Shown: positions 1-8,357, numbered from the stretch's first letter. The stretch: DNA of 39,865 nucleotides from Rhodopirellula sp. (GCA_012728855.1 JAAYEH010000464.1:1-39865), one strand, 5' to 3'. Program-made: numbers and translations. Notes: generated by a model from the sequence alone, not told the origin.

Positions 1-307
1 CCCCTTTTGGAGAGACTGTTTGGCAGCAGGTGACCGCGAAACGATTGGGACTGGAGGCGACCTTGCGACCGCCAGGCCGTCCTCCTCGCGAAATCGCCTC
101 CATGACGTGAAGAGTTCGAGCGTTTGCCCAGGGAAATCGGTGAAATGAGACCCGACCCCGTTTCTTTTTTTGTAGTCGATAGTGAGACTGGGGATGGACT
201 GCTCGAAGAAGACGCGGCACGCGACGATGTTTGACAATAAACGGAAGAACTGACATGATTGCGGTTAGTCGGGCTCGGCTGGCAAGCAACCCCATCGAAC
301 GAAGAGG

Positions 308-343
308 AGGGCCGCGTTTTCCGCTGGAGAACGCGGCCCTTTC
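308..343 (+). terminator. Strong GC-rich hairpin, terminator-like
   Basis: An 11-bp perfect stem (AGGGCCGCGTT, 308-318, pairing with 330-340) with an 11-nt loop is followed by TTTC. The stem strength and downstream T residues suit an intrinsic terminator for a gene lying left of the window, although the T tract is short. It could instead be a processing or repeat hairpin. Confidence 0.5.
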
Positions 344-460
344 ATGCAACGTCACACCTCTTTGTTCTGACAACGCATGCCTGCCCGCCGAAGAACGCCC
401 CACTCCCATTCCCCGCTGACAAGTTACAACCCGGTAGTCTAAGGCAAAACCTCGCCAGAA

Positions 461-521
461 CTTAGATCTTAGAACTTAGCACCCAGCAACCTAAGATCTA
501 AGCTCTAAGATCTAAGATCTA
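461..521 (+). repeat. Short tandem palindromic repeat (CTAAGATCTAAG type)
   Basis: The unit CTAAGATCT recurs head to tail, and on both strands because it is nearly palindromic: CTTAGATCTTAG at 461-472, then several overlapping copies from 491 to 521. The last copy runs directly into the ATG at 522, so no Shine-Dalgarno sequence is seen before the cytochrome b gene. Two other gene junctions in the same operon carry different short tandem repeats. Confidence 0.75.
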
Positions 522-1835
522 ATGCCCACCGCCGACTTCATCGCCCGAACCGCAACAACGCTGGCTTGGTTCTACCTCGCCGCCGCGGTGCTCAATGGGG
601 TGGCGGTGTGGTATGCCTGGCGGAAGATCCGCGATCTGCGGGCGGCACTGGTTTGGCTGGGGTTCGCAACGGTTTTCGGCGGTCTGGCGGCGGGCGCGGC
701 GGCGGGTTGCCCGTTGGCGTTGCCGGAGTGGTTCAAAGATGGGCTCGACGCCGCCCTCGGCCCCGTCACCTGCACTGTCGGTACGTTCGCCGTGTTGGTC
801 GCCCTCTTTTTCGGTCGCCAGTTCTTCGTTCGTCCCGGGGTAGCGTGGACGATCTTCAACGGTTCGCTGGTGATGATGGGCGCTTCGCTCACCGATCCCG
901 AGTTCGCCGCCACGGTCACCAGGCCGGACAATATCCCGATCGTGGGCATGGTCTACCTGCTGGGCCTTTTCACCTGGTTGGGAGCATACCAGGCGGTCAA
1001 GAACGATCAGCGGCTCGAGCGCGGCGAGCCGCCGATCGAGAAAGACTACAGCGATACGGTGCTGGTCTGGCCCGACGTGGTCTATATCGAGCTGATCGGC
1101 ATGGTCCTCGGCACGGCCCTGTTGATCGTCTGGTCGCTGGCGGTGCAGGCGCCGCTGGAGCAACCCGCCAATCCGGCTGTTACCCCCAATCCGTCCAAGG
1201 CCCCTTGGTATTTCCTCGGCCTTCAAGAGATGCTGGTCTTCTTCGATCCCTCCATTGCCGGCGTCATCCTGCCGCTGCTGATCATCTTCGGGTTAATGGC
1301 CATTCCGTACCTCGATTTTAATCCGCAGGGCAGCGGCTATTACACCATCCGCCAGCGCCCCTTCGCCTACGCCCTCTTCCAGTTCGGTTTTCTCCAGCTT
1401 TGGATCTTGCTGATCTTAATTGGCACGTTCTTTCGCGGGCCGAATTGGAACTTCTTCGGGTTGTACGAACCGCGGGATCCGCATAAGGTTCTGGCCCTCA
1501 ATAACATCAAGCTCTCGGAATACTTCTGGGTGATCTGGCTGAATCGCGGCCTGCCGCAGGCGCCGAGCGGCGCCGGCGTTTTGGTCGAATTGGCCTACAT
1601 CGCCTGGCGGGAGATCGCCGGCCTGGTCGCGCTGGGCGCCTACTTCATCCTCCTGCCGCTTGTCCTCGGTCGTAGTCTGCTGGACGATCTTCGCCGGCGG
1701 ATGGGCGCGGGGCGGTATACCATTTTCTGTCTGCTGTTGCTGATGATGTTCATGCTTCCGATCAAGATGATCCTCCGCTGGACCCTCAATCTCAGCTACA
1801 TCCTCAGCATCCCCGAATACTTCTTGAACTTTTGA
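522..1835 (+). CDS. Cytochrome b C-terminal half (subunit IV type) of a quinol:cytochrome c oxidoreductase
   Basis: This 437-residue polytopic membrane protein matches the C-terminal, subunit IV-like part of cytochrome b. The match starts near residue 185 (PDVVY followed by a membrane helix) and continues through TPNPSKAPWYFLGLQEM to three or four more helices, including GPNWNFFG. The quinol-oxidation-site PEWY motif reads APWY at residues 227-230, so the glutamate is absent, as I recall for some menaquinol-type complexes. About 165 residues with four predicted helices precede the recognisable part; this front segment has no histidines and so cannot supply the b-haem ligands. The haem-binding half should be a separate protein outside the window. 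The ATG abuts a short tandem repeat. The octahaem cytochrome gene begins 15 bases downstream, probably in the same transcript. The family call is firm; the role of the extra front part is unknown. Confidence 0.88.
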   Translation: MPTADFIARTATTLAWFYLAAAVLNGVAVWYAWRKIRDLRAALVWLGFATVFGGLAAGAAAGCPLALPEWFKDGLDAALGPVTCTVGTFAVLVALFFGRQFFVRPGVAWTIFNGSLVMMGASLTDPEFAATVTRPDNIPIVGMVYLLGLFTWLGAYQAVKNDQRLERGEPPIEKDYSDTVLVWPDVVYIELIGMVLGTALLIVWSLAVQAPLEQPANPAVTPNPSKAPWYFLGLQEMLVFFDPSIAGVILPLLIIFGLMAIPYLDFNPQGSGYYTIRQRPFAYALFQFGFLQLWILLILIGTFFRGPNWNFFGLYEPRDPHKVLALNNIKLSEYFWVIWLNRGLPQAPSGAGVLVELAYIAWREIAGLVALGAYFILLPLVLGRSLLDDLRRRMGAGRYTIFCLLLLMMFMLPIKMILRWTLNLSYILSIPEYFLNF

Positions 1836-1850
1836 ATCCGTCACCGACCC

Positions 1851-4800
1851 ATGCCCTCCCCGGACGACACCTTCTACAACATCAAGCGTCTCCATGTGGT
1901 GTTCGCCTTCTCCTCGGCGGCGCTGCTGGCGGCGACGGTCTGGATGTTGGCCGTCGATCACCGGCGGGAGTGGAAGGGCTATCAACGGACGTTTCAGAAC
2001 CGGATTGAACCTTGGCTCACTCAGTCGCAGATCGAGCAGAACCAGAGCGACGCATTCAGCCAACGGCAGTCGCAATTGCAGGATCGGCTGGCCAAGGCCC
2101 GTTCCGCCGCGCTCGACCCGGCGGCAATCGAGCGATTCCGTGGAGAGGTCGCGCGCGACGCAAAGACGCGAGGCGAACCGTCGCCCGACCTATCTTCTCT
2201 CGATCCGAAAACGAGCGCGTCCGGCACCGGTCGCAAGCAAACCCTGGAGCGTCTGGCGGAGTTTGTGTCCGCTGCGAAGCGTCGCCTCGACAACCTCCAA
2301 CGCGAGTTGCGATTCCGCCGCGCCGAATTCGACGAGGTTCGCAGCGGCTACGAGGTGGCGGTAGGCCAAGGATTGCCGCGGACGAAGCTCGACGCGATCC
2401 AGCGGCAGGTTGACCGGATCAAGCAGGAAATGGCTCGCTTGGCGGCTCTCGAAGAAGACGCCGCGCGGCACCACGATACGCTCGCCGCGCTGGTGTCCAA
2501 GTTGACTGAGCAGGAGGACCAGGCTGCCGGGGCCTTGGCCGAGCACAGGGCTGAAATGGATCGTATGCGGCAGGCACTCCGCCGACAGACGGCCAGTTGG
2601 GGCAAGGAGTTGGTGAGTCTGCCCCTCGTCGACGCCTTCGGTAGCCCGTTGTCCGTCGATCAGGTATGGCTGCCGGAACTGACGATCGACTACAACTTTG
2701 CCGACGTGGCCCGCTTCGACCGCTGCACGACCTGCCATCTGGGCATCGACAAGACCCGGCCCGGGCAAAGCAACGAACCGGCCTGCCGATCGGAGGAAAT
2801 CCTCACACGGAAACTCCCCAGGCCATCCCCCGGCAATGTTCCTGAAAAGGGCCGCTCCGAAGAGTCGTCGCTCGAACATGTCTACGGCCTGGCCCTGGCG
2901 CCGCGGGGAATGCTGGATCCGGACGCCCCGACCCTCAGTCTCGTCCGGCCAAGAACGCCCGCGGCCGACGCGCTGTTGCTCGCCGGCGACGTGCTTGTCG
3001 CAATCGATGGCCGGGCGGTGGCCACGCGCGAAGAGGCCCGCACGCGGCTGATCGCGGCCGCGTCTTCTGGCGATTCACCCCGTGAGATAGCAGACGACGA
3101 TGAGGGGCCGCCGCAGATCGAACTGAAGATCCGCCGCGGGCTGCCACAGCCCTACTGCGGCCATCCGCGGCTCGATTTGTTTGTCGGCTCTCTCAGTCCG
3201 CATCCGCTGGCGGAATTCGGCTGCACGATTTGCCACGACGGGCAGGGAAGCGCCACGGAGTTTCGCTTGGCCTCGCACACGCCGAACAACGCCGCGGATC
3301 GTGGTCGATGGCAGGGGAAATACGATTGGTTTCGGAACCGGCACTGGGACTTTCCCATGCGGGCGTCGCGATTCACCGAAAGCAGTTGTCTCCGCTGCCA
3401 TCACGAGGTGACCGACCTGGAGCCGAGCGAGCGATTCCCCGATCCACCCGCGCCCAAGCTGTTGGAAGGCTACCATCTCGTGCGCCGTTACGGCTGTTTC
3501 GGATGTCACGAGATCAAAGGCGTGGACGAGTCAGGCCGGCGAGTTGGGCCGGACATGCGATTGGAACCAAACGACCAGGAAGATCGCCTGAAAGGGAGTC
3601 TCTCGGCAGAAAACTCCCACCCGGGCACGATGCGCAAGGTCGGCCCCAGTCTCCGCGATGCCGCCAGCAAGCTCGACGCCCCTTTTCTGGAAAGCTGGAT
3701 CGGCGACCCCAGCGGCTTCCGCCCGACGACCCGGATGCCGCGATTCTTCGGGTTGCACGAGCATCTGGAAGGCGAGAGTCTCCAGCAAGCCAAACGATTC
3801 GAATCCATCGAGATCCGAGCTGTTGCCGAATACCTCCTGTCGGCTAGCCGGCCCGTGTCGTTGCTGGAAACCTCGCCCAAGGCGACCGAACCGCCATCGG
3901 CCGCGCGAGGCAAAGAATTGTTTCTCACCAAGGGTTGCGCGGCATGTCACCGGCACGAGGACTTTCCCGAGGTCGCCTCGGTCCAAGGGCCCGATCTCAG
4001 TCGCCTGGGATCGAAGATCACCAGTGACGCCGGCGGCCGCTGGCTGGTCAGTTGGATCCGCGATCCGGCCCGCCACTCGCCGCGAACCGTGATGCCCAAC
4101 GCGCTGTTGGCCCCGATTCCGTTTGACATCGGCGAAAGGACAGAGGCCGCTTCGAACGGCGATGGCGAGTCCAAGGGGGTCGGGAGTCTTTTTTCTCCGT
4201 CGGCCGGAGAAGATCCACCTATAAGTCAAGGCGTTGCCCGGCCGACGGAGAAAAAAGACTCCCGACCCCTTTCCCGCATGACCGACCCGGCCGCCGATAT
4301 TGCGGCCTACCTGCTGGAGTCGGAGGGATGGCAACCCGAGCCTCGAACGCCGTTGGTCGAGCAAGACCTGGATGACCTGGCGTTGGAGTACCTCAGCAAA
4401 GCCTACCCCCGAAAAGTCGCTCGCCAATATCTGGCCGACGGCATATCGGTCGACCCGGCCGGTGAAGTTGAGGGCGATGCCCGCGAGTTGATCGGCCCGA
4501 TCACGGTGGAGAAAAAGCTCCGCTACGTCGGCCGCCGGACCCTCCGCAAGCGAGGCTGTTTCGGTTGTCACGACATCCCCGGTTTGGAAGACGCGCAGCC
4601 GATCGGCCCGGCCCTGTCCGATTGGGGCCGCAAGCAGGAATCGCTGCTGGCTTTCAACCAGGTCCACCGTTTTGAGAGTCGAGAGCCAGGCAAAAGCGAA
4701 GGGACCGACGAAGGGGTCGGGAGTCTTTTTTCCGTGTCGGCCGGAAGAGATCTCTCCGGACATGAAAGCGTCGCCCGGCCGACACGGAAAATAGACTCCC

Positions 4801-6155
4801 GACCCCTTTTCGACGACGGTTTCTATCTCGAAGCGATCCGCCAGCAGCGCCGCGAGGGCTTTCTCTGGCAGAAGCTCCGCGCCCCCCGCAGCTTCGATTA
4901 CGCGGTCGCGTCCAACAAACCCTACAACGAACAACTGACCATGGGCCGCTTTCCGTTTAACGATTCCGAGCGGGAAGCGATCGCGACCTTCGTGCTCGGA
5001 CTAGTCGCCGATCCGCCGGTCGAGAAATACGTCCACCAACCGGACCGCCGCGGCCGCGCGATTGCTGAAGGGCGGAAGGTGCTCGACCAGTACGGCTGCG
5101 CCGAGTGCCACACCATGGAACTGGAGCGATGGAAGTTCCAGTACGATCCCGAAGAGTTCGAAGACCCGTTCGATATGCCCGATTTCGATTTCGTCAAACC
5201 GCACGTCGCGGCGGAAGAATTGGCCCGCTCGCTCGAAACGGACCGTCGCGGATTGGGCCAGGCGGAAGTGGTCGGCATGCCGCGGGTGGATTTGGAAGGT
5301 GATCTGTTGGAGGACGAAGATGACGAGGGCAACCCACTCTACTTCTTCACGCTCTGGGAACCGGCCGCAATCAACGGGCAGATCTGGACGGTTGGCGGCG
5401 CCGAGGTGATGATCTCTCAAACGCAGCTTGTCCAGCGTCGACCGCCGCGCGGCGGCGCCTACTCCCGCCTGCTCTATCCGCTGGCAATCGAACAGGCCCG
5501 CGCCGGCGGCGCCGCCGCCATCGAGATGGAGGCATGGGGATTTGTTCCGCCGCCGCTGGTCCACGAAGGCGAGGCGATCGAGCCATCCTGGCTTTTCGAC
5601 TACCTGCTCAACCCGGCGCCGATCCGCCCCGCCGTCGCCCTGCGGATGCCGAAGTACCAGCTCTCAGCCGACGACGCCGGCAAGCTGGTCGACTACTTCG
5701 CCGCGGTTTCCCAAGCTGATTTTCCCTACACGTCCTCGCAAGCAGGCAGCCTCACCGAACCGTCCGGGGCCGAACCGCAACGCTTCGACCGGTTCGACCG
5801 GGTGATGCGGCTGGTCATCGACCGGACGACCTACTGCGGCAAGTGCCACGTGATCGGCGACTTCAGTCCCGGCGGTGACGTGCAGACAATCCTGGCGCCG
5901 GACTTGGAACAGGTCGGCCGCCGGCTGCGGCCCGATTACCTGCGGCGCTGGCTGGCGAACCCGAAATCGGTCCTGCCCTACACCGGAATGCCCGTCAACT
6001 TCCCGCCCGAGGGACCACCGATGGGCCAGGAACTCTACCAGGGCAGCAGCCGGGAGCAACTCGACGCGGTGAGCCAGTTGCTGTTAAACTATGATTGGTA
6101 TCTGCGTCGCCGCACGTCGGTCCGCGGGTGGATGGAGGGGGGAGTGGTGGAATAA
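1851..6155 (+). CDS. Giant octahaem cytochrome c with coiled-coil and PDZ-like segments
   Basis: This 1434-residue protein has one N-terminal membrane anchor (about residues 14-34), then a charged coiled-coil region (about 45-245). Eight CXXCH haem c sites start at residues 292, 458, 513, 549, 696, 903, 1083 and 1329. A PDZ-like segment lies between the first two sites (about 343-430, with GDVLVAIDGRAV). Most haem sites sit in repeated class I-like modules with later methionines such as RMPRF and GMPVNF. It follows the cytochrome b gene, so it probably acts as the cytochrome c1-like electron acceptor of that complex on the outer face of the membrane. Residues about 776-807 and 955-986 are encoded by two copies of a mobile palindromic repeat inserted in frame, in linkers on either side of haem 6. 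No Shine-Dalgarno sequence is clear before the ATG. The haem count is read directly; the partner role is inference from position. Confidence 0.88.
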   Translation: MPSPDDTFYNIKRLHVVFAFSSAALLAATVWMLAVDHRREWKGYQRTFQNRIEPWLTQSQIEQNQSDAFSQRQSQLQDRLAKARSAALDPAAIERFRGEVARDAKTRGEPSPDLSSLDPKTSASGTGRKQTLERLAEFVSAAKRRLDNLQRELRFRRAEFDEVRSGYEVAVGQGLPRTKLDAIQRQVDRIKQEMARLAALEEDAARHHDTLAALVSKLTEQEDQAAGALAEHRAEMDRMRQALRRQTASWGKELVSLPLVDAFGSPLSVDQVWLPELTIDYNFADVARFDRCTTCHLGIDKTRPGQSNEPACRSEEILTRKLPRPSPGNVPEKGRSEESSLEHVYGLALAPRGMLDPDAPTLSLVRPRTPAADALLLAGDVLVAIDGRAVATREEARTRLIAAASSGDSPREIADDDEGPPQIELKIRRGLPQPYCGHPRLDLFVGSLSPHPLAEFGCTICHDGQGSATEFRLASHTPNNAADRGRWQGKYDWFRNRHWDFPMRASRFTESSCLRCHHEVTDLEPSERFPDPPAPKLLEGYHLVRRYGCFGCHEIKGVDESGRRVGPDMRLEPNDQEDRLKGSLSAENSHPGTMRKVGPSLRDAASKLDAPFLESWIGDPSGFRPTTRMPRFFGLHEHLEGESLQQAKRFESIEIRAVAEYLLSASRPVSLLETSPKATEPPSAARGKELFLTKGCAACHRHEDFPEVASVQGPDLSRLGSKITSDAGGRWLVSWIRDPARHSPRTVMPNALLAPIPFDIGERTEAASNGDGESKGVGSLFSPSAGEDPPISQGVARPTEKKDSRPLSRMTDPAADIAAYLLESEGWQPEPRTPLVEQDLDDLALEYLSKAYPRKVARQYLADGISVDPAGEVEGDARELIGPITVEKKLRYVGRRTLRKRGCFGCHDIPGLEDAQPIGPALSDWGRKQESLLAFNQVHRFESREPGKSEGTDEGVGSLFSVSAGRDLSGHESVARPTRKIDSRPLFDDGFYLEAIRQQRREGFLWQKLRAPRSFDYAVASNKPYNEQLTMGRFPFNDSEREAIATFVLGLVADPPVEKYVHQPDRRGRAIAEGRKVLDQYGCAECHTMELERWKFQYDPEEFEDPFDMPDFDFVKPHVAAEELARSLETDRRGLGQAEVVGMPRVDLEGDLLEDEDDEGNPLYFFTLWEPAAINGQIWTVGGAEVMISQTQLVQRRPPRGGAYSRLLYPLAIEQARAGGAAAIEMEAWGFVPPPLVHEGEAIEPSWLFDYLLNPAPIRPAVALRMPKYQLSADDAGKLVDYFAAVSQADFPYTSSQAGSLTEPSGAEPQRFDRFDRVMRLVIDRTTYCGKCHVIGDFSPGGDVQTILAPDLEQVGRRLRPDYLRRWLANPKSVLPYTGMPVNFPPEGPPMGQELYQGSSREQLDAVSQLLLNYDWYLRRRTSVRGWMEGGVVE
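4176..4269. repeat. GGGGTCGGGAGTC palindromic repeat, copy A, inside the cytochrome gene
   Basis: The left arm starts GGGGTCGGGAGTCTTTTTTC and the right arm is its inverse, ending GACTCCCGACCCC. A central unpaired part separates the GC-rich inner arms (CCGTCGGCCGG and its partner). The element is 94 bp and is translated in frame as GVGSLFS...DSRPL within the octahaem cytochrome. Three relatives lie at 4713, 10279 and 19608. Confidence 0.9.
4713..4806. repeat. GGGGTCGGGAGTC palindromic repeat, copy B, inside the cytochrome gene
   Basis: A second 94-bp copy lies in the same gene and the same reading frame as copy A. Outer arms are conserved (GGGGTCGGGAGTC and GACTCCCGACCCC) and the inner arms differ (CCGTGTCGGCCGG type). 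The encoded peptide GVGSLFSVSAG...DSRPL parallels the one from copy A. Conserved outer arms with diverged centres suggest separate insertions rather than a local duplication. Confidence 0.9.
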
Positions 6156-6176
6156 TGGAATCGTGGAATGGTGGGG
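6139..6176 (+). repeat. Short tandem repeat (TGGAATnnTGGAAT) at a gene end
   Basis: The unit TGGAAT recurs three times at roughly 9-base spacing: GTGGAATAATGGAATCGTGG, then AATGGTG. It spans the stop codon of the octahaem cytochrome, so that protein's last residues (GVVE) come from the repeat. Similar but unrelated runs sit at 461-521 and 8316-8357 in the same gene cluster. Confidence 0.6.
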
Positions 6177-6244
6177 GCGGGCGCGATTCCGCCACTGCCG
6201 TGCTTGGTAGCTCCAATCGGCGCGCTGGATAACGGGAGAGTCTT

Positions 6245-7024
6245 ATGCAATATCGAATCAGCCGACGTCAATTCGTTGCCGGAGCCGCAGCCGGCGGTTT
6301 TTTCGCACCCGCCGTCCTTAGGGCCGCGGCGGCGGATAAGTGGGGCGATCTGACGGGTCGATTCGTCTACGACGGTGCCGCGCCGGAGCGGAAAAAACTG
6401 ACGGTCGACAAAGATGTCGAGTGCTGCGGCAAGTTCGATATCCGCGACGAATCGCTGATGGTGGCCGACGACGGCGGCCTGGCCAACGTCTACCTCTACG
6501 TCCGCGATCGCCGTGTCGACGTCTGCCCCGAACTGGCCGAATCGGTCGAAAAGCGGGTGACGCTCGACAATCGCGACTGCATCTTCCAGCCGCACTGCAT
6601 GACCGTCTGGACCGACAAGCAGGAGTTTTTCATCGTCAATTCCGACCCGGTCGCCCAGAATGTCGCGTTCTCGCCGTTGGGCGACACGCCGGCCAATATC
6701 GTGCTGGCGGTCGACGCCGACGCCACCTGGACCTTCCGCCGCGCGCAGAGCATTCCCGTACCGATCGCCTGCAACTACCATCCCTGGGAAAGCGCGTACG
6801 TTCTGCCCCGGGATAACCCCTATGTGGCCATTTCGGCGGTGGACGGCGCCTTTACAATTCCCAAGTTGCCGGTAGGCAAAAAGCTGGAATTTCAGGTTTG
6901 GCACGAACGGGTAGGCTATCTCGACACCCCGGATTGGCCGAAGGGCCGTTTCGCGTTGGAAATCAAGCCCGGCGCAAACGACCTCGGCGTCATCAAGTTG
7001 CCCCCAAAAATGTTCGAGAAATAG
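6245..7024 (+). CDS. Tat-exported cupredoxin-like protein
   Basis: This 259-residue protein begins with a twin-arginine signal (SRRQFV, residues 6-11, followed by an alanine/glycine-rich stretch). GGGAGAG sits six bases before the ATG and supports this start. The mature part resembles the cupredoxin-like proteins of planctomycete respiratory clusters. It has a possible copper-ligand histidine in FQPHCMTVW and a C-terminal CNYHPWESAYV motif, where related sequences often read C-D-[IV]-H-P-W-M. The usual methionine position is glutamate here, so the copper site may be altered or empty. A further CC pair lies near residue 60. Its position between two cytochromes suggests a periplasmic electron carrier or copper-handling role, but a purely structural beta-sandwich function is possible. 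Confidence 0.65.
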   Translation: MQYRISRRQFVAGAAAGGFFAPAVLRAAAADKWGDLTGRFVYDGAAPERKKLTVDKDVECCGKFDIRDESLMVADDGGLANVYLYVRDRRVDVCPELAESVEKRVTLDNRDCIFQPHCMTVWTDKQEFFIVNSDPVAQNVAFSPLGDTPANIVLAVDADATWTFRRAQSIPVPIACNYHPWESAYVLPRDNPYVAISAVDGAFTIPKLPVGKKLEFQVWHERVGYLDTPDWPKGRFALEIKPGANDLGVIKLPPKMFEK

Positions 7025-7028
7025 AAAT

Positions 7029-7151
7029 GTAACCGTTCACGGGGCGGGGAGGAGGGGGACAGGTCCATGTTTTCGGAGGACGTCTTTGTCGCCAAACGGG
7101 TCAAATGGCCGAACAATGGACCAGTCCCCGGCCGCCCCGTGAACGGTTACA
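7029..7151. mobile_element. 123-bp inverted-repeat element with target duplication
   Basis: Perfect 20-bp terminal inverted repeats (TGTAACCGTTCACGGGGCGG, 7029-7048, and its inverse at 7132-7151) enclose a second inverted pair, GGGGACAGGTCCAT and ATGGACCAGTCCCC. TAGAAA flanks both sides (7023-7028 and 7152-7157), which looks like a 6-bp target duplication. The insertion lies directly after the stop codon of the cupredoxin-like gene. It has no coding capacity, so it is a MITE/REP-like passenger. Confidence 0.82.
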
Positions 7152-7215
7152 TAGAAATCAACGATTGACCGCGAGTTTTCCTTTGAAGTGCATTCGGACG
7201 GTACGGATTCCGCCC

Positions 7216-8322
7216 GTGCGTTGCCCTCTGGTCGCACGGGCGTTTTTCATCATTCTTGCGACCTTTGCGACCGGCTGCGCCAAGGCCCCGCCCTCCTTTC
7301 GCCTGAACCTCGAAGGCCGCAACCCGGAGGAAATCAGCCTCGCTCAATACGAAGCCATCGATTTGACGCTGACTAAACTGTTCGGCACTCCCGATGAACC
7401 GACGATTCCCGCGGGCGTCGATCTCGATCTCGAATGGCTCCAGGCCGCGGCAGGCCCGATCGCCAGCGACGCGGACGGCCGCCAGCGCGGCCTTTTCCGG
7501 CAGCACTGCGTGGCCTGTCACGGTATTTCGGGCGACGGCGCCGGTCCCAGCGCTGCGATGCTCACTCCCTACCCTCGCGACTTTCGCAATGGGGTCTTCA
7601 AATGGACGTCGACGGTCGCCGGCGCGAAACCGACTCGCGACGACCTCGACCGCACGCTCCGCCGCGGCGTGCCCGGCACGGCCATGCCCTCGTTCATGCG
7701 ACTGCCCGACGAAGAAATCGAGTCGCTCATTGAGTACGTCCAATATCTCAGCATCCGCGGCGAGACCGAACTACATCTGATTCGGCTCGTCGTCGACGAA
7801 GACGAATACCTGCCGCTGGACATCGATTGGGTGATGGACGACGGCCTTCTTCCAGCGGCCGAATCGTGGCAACGGGTCGAGCAGGATCCCGGCCGCTACC
7901 TCATCCAGCCGCCGCCGGAACCGCCGGCCGACGCCGCCTCGATCGAACTCGGCCACCGCCTCTACGCAAGCAAAGACGCGCAGTGCCTCAAATGCCACGG
8001 CCCCGATGGGCGTGGAGACGGCGAAGAGACGGAAATCTACGACGACTGGAACAAGCCCAAGAAAGGCGTTACGCCCGAGCAAACCAAAGACCTGGCATTC
8101 CTCTACACCCTTCCCATCCAAAAACTCCTCGCCAGAGACTTCCGCGAGGGCATTTTCCGCGGCGGCAGCAGCCCCATCGACCTCTACCGACGCGTCGACG
8201 TCGGCATCCCCGGCACCCCGATGCCCGCCGCCGGTCCCGCCGGCGGCACCGCCGGTGTCCTCACCCCAACCGACATCTGGCACGTCGTCCACTACATCCG
8301 CTCTCTCGCCAATGACCAGTGA
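7216..8322 (+). CDS. Dihaem c-type cytochrome lipoprotein
   Basis: From a GTG at 7216 the protein is about 368 residues and opens with a lipoprotein-type signal: a short basic start, a hydrophobic stretch (AFFIILATFATGC) and a lipobox cysteine. The frame is open further upstream to 7105, but that part runs back into the inverted-repeat element and is unlikely to be native. There are two CXXCH sites: CVACHGISGDGAGPS, followed by a methionine-containing GTAMPSF segment, and CLKCHGPDGRGDGEE, followed by GTPMPAAGP. These are two mono-haem class I cytochrome domains in tandem, probably anchored to the membrane and carrying electrons from the quinol-oxidising complex to a terminal oxidase. The last residues (AND and Q) come from a short tandem repeat that also supplies the next gene's start. 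Confidence 0.82.
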   Translation: MRCPLVARAFFIILATFATGCAKAPPSFRLNLEGRNPEEISLAQYEAIDLTLTKLFGTPDEPTIPAGVDLDLEWLQAAAGPIASDADGRQRGLFRQHCVACHGISGDGAGPSAAMLTPYPRDFRNGVFKWTSTVAGAKPTRDDLDRTLRRGVPGTAMPSFMRLPDEEIESLIEYVQYLSIRGETELHLIRLVVDEDEYLPLDIDWVMDDGLLPAAESWQRVEQDPGRYLIQPPPEPPADAASIELGHRLYASKDAQCLKCHGPDGRGDGEETEIYDDWNKPKKGVTPEQTKDLAFLYTLPIQKLLARDFREGIFRGGSSPIDLYRRVDVGIPGTPMPAAGPAGGTAGVLTPTDIWHVVHYIRSLANDQ

Positions 8323-8357
8323 CCAATGACAAATGACAAATGACAAATGACAAATTG
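8316..8357 (+). repeat. ATGACAA heptamer repeat across a stop/start junction
   Basis: The heptamer-like unit ATGACCA/ATGACAA is repeated about five times. It covers the stop codon of the dihaem cytochrome (8320-8322) and the ATG of ctaA (8340). The C-terminus of one protein (AND-Q) and the N-terminus of the next (MTNDK) are therefore both repeat-derived. Several in-phase and out-of-phase ATGs are available, and no normal ribosome binding site is visible. Confidence 0.75.

Larger units (their letters stand above)
1..521. other. Non-coding region upstream of the cytochrome b gene
   Basis: No convincing gene is visible in this stretch; the short open frames in it have shadow-like composition. 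It holds a strong hairpin at 308-340 and a run of AGATCTAAG repeats at 461-521 that touches the next start codon; both are listed separately. The sequence GACCCGACCCC followed by a T-rich run near 150-172 resembles one end of the GGGGTCGGGAGTC repeat family found elsewhere in the window and may be a decayed copy. The cytochrome b N-terminal half and Rieske protein expected next to the following gene are not here. Confidence 0.6.

Noticed and set aside
3570..3640. Possible third, decayed GGGAGTC...ACTCCC repeat in the octahaem cytochrome
   Set aside because: Only six bases pair (GGGAGT with ACTCCC) and the outer arms are missing, so chance is as likely.
3531..4934. A 467-codon antisense open frame within the octahaem cytochrome gene
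   Set aside because: It is a shadow of the CXXCH-bearing frame; its only repeated segments are the reverse reading of the palindromic inserts.
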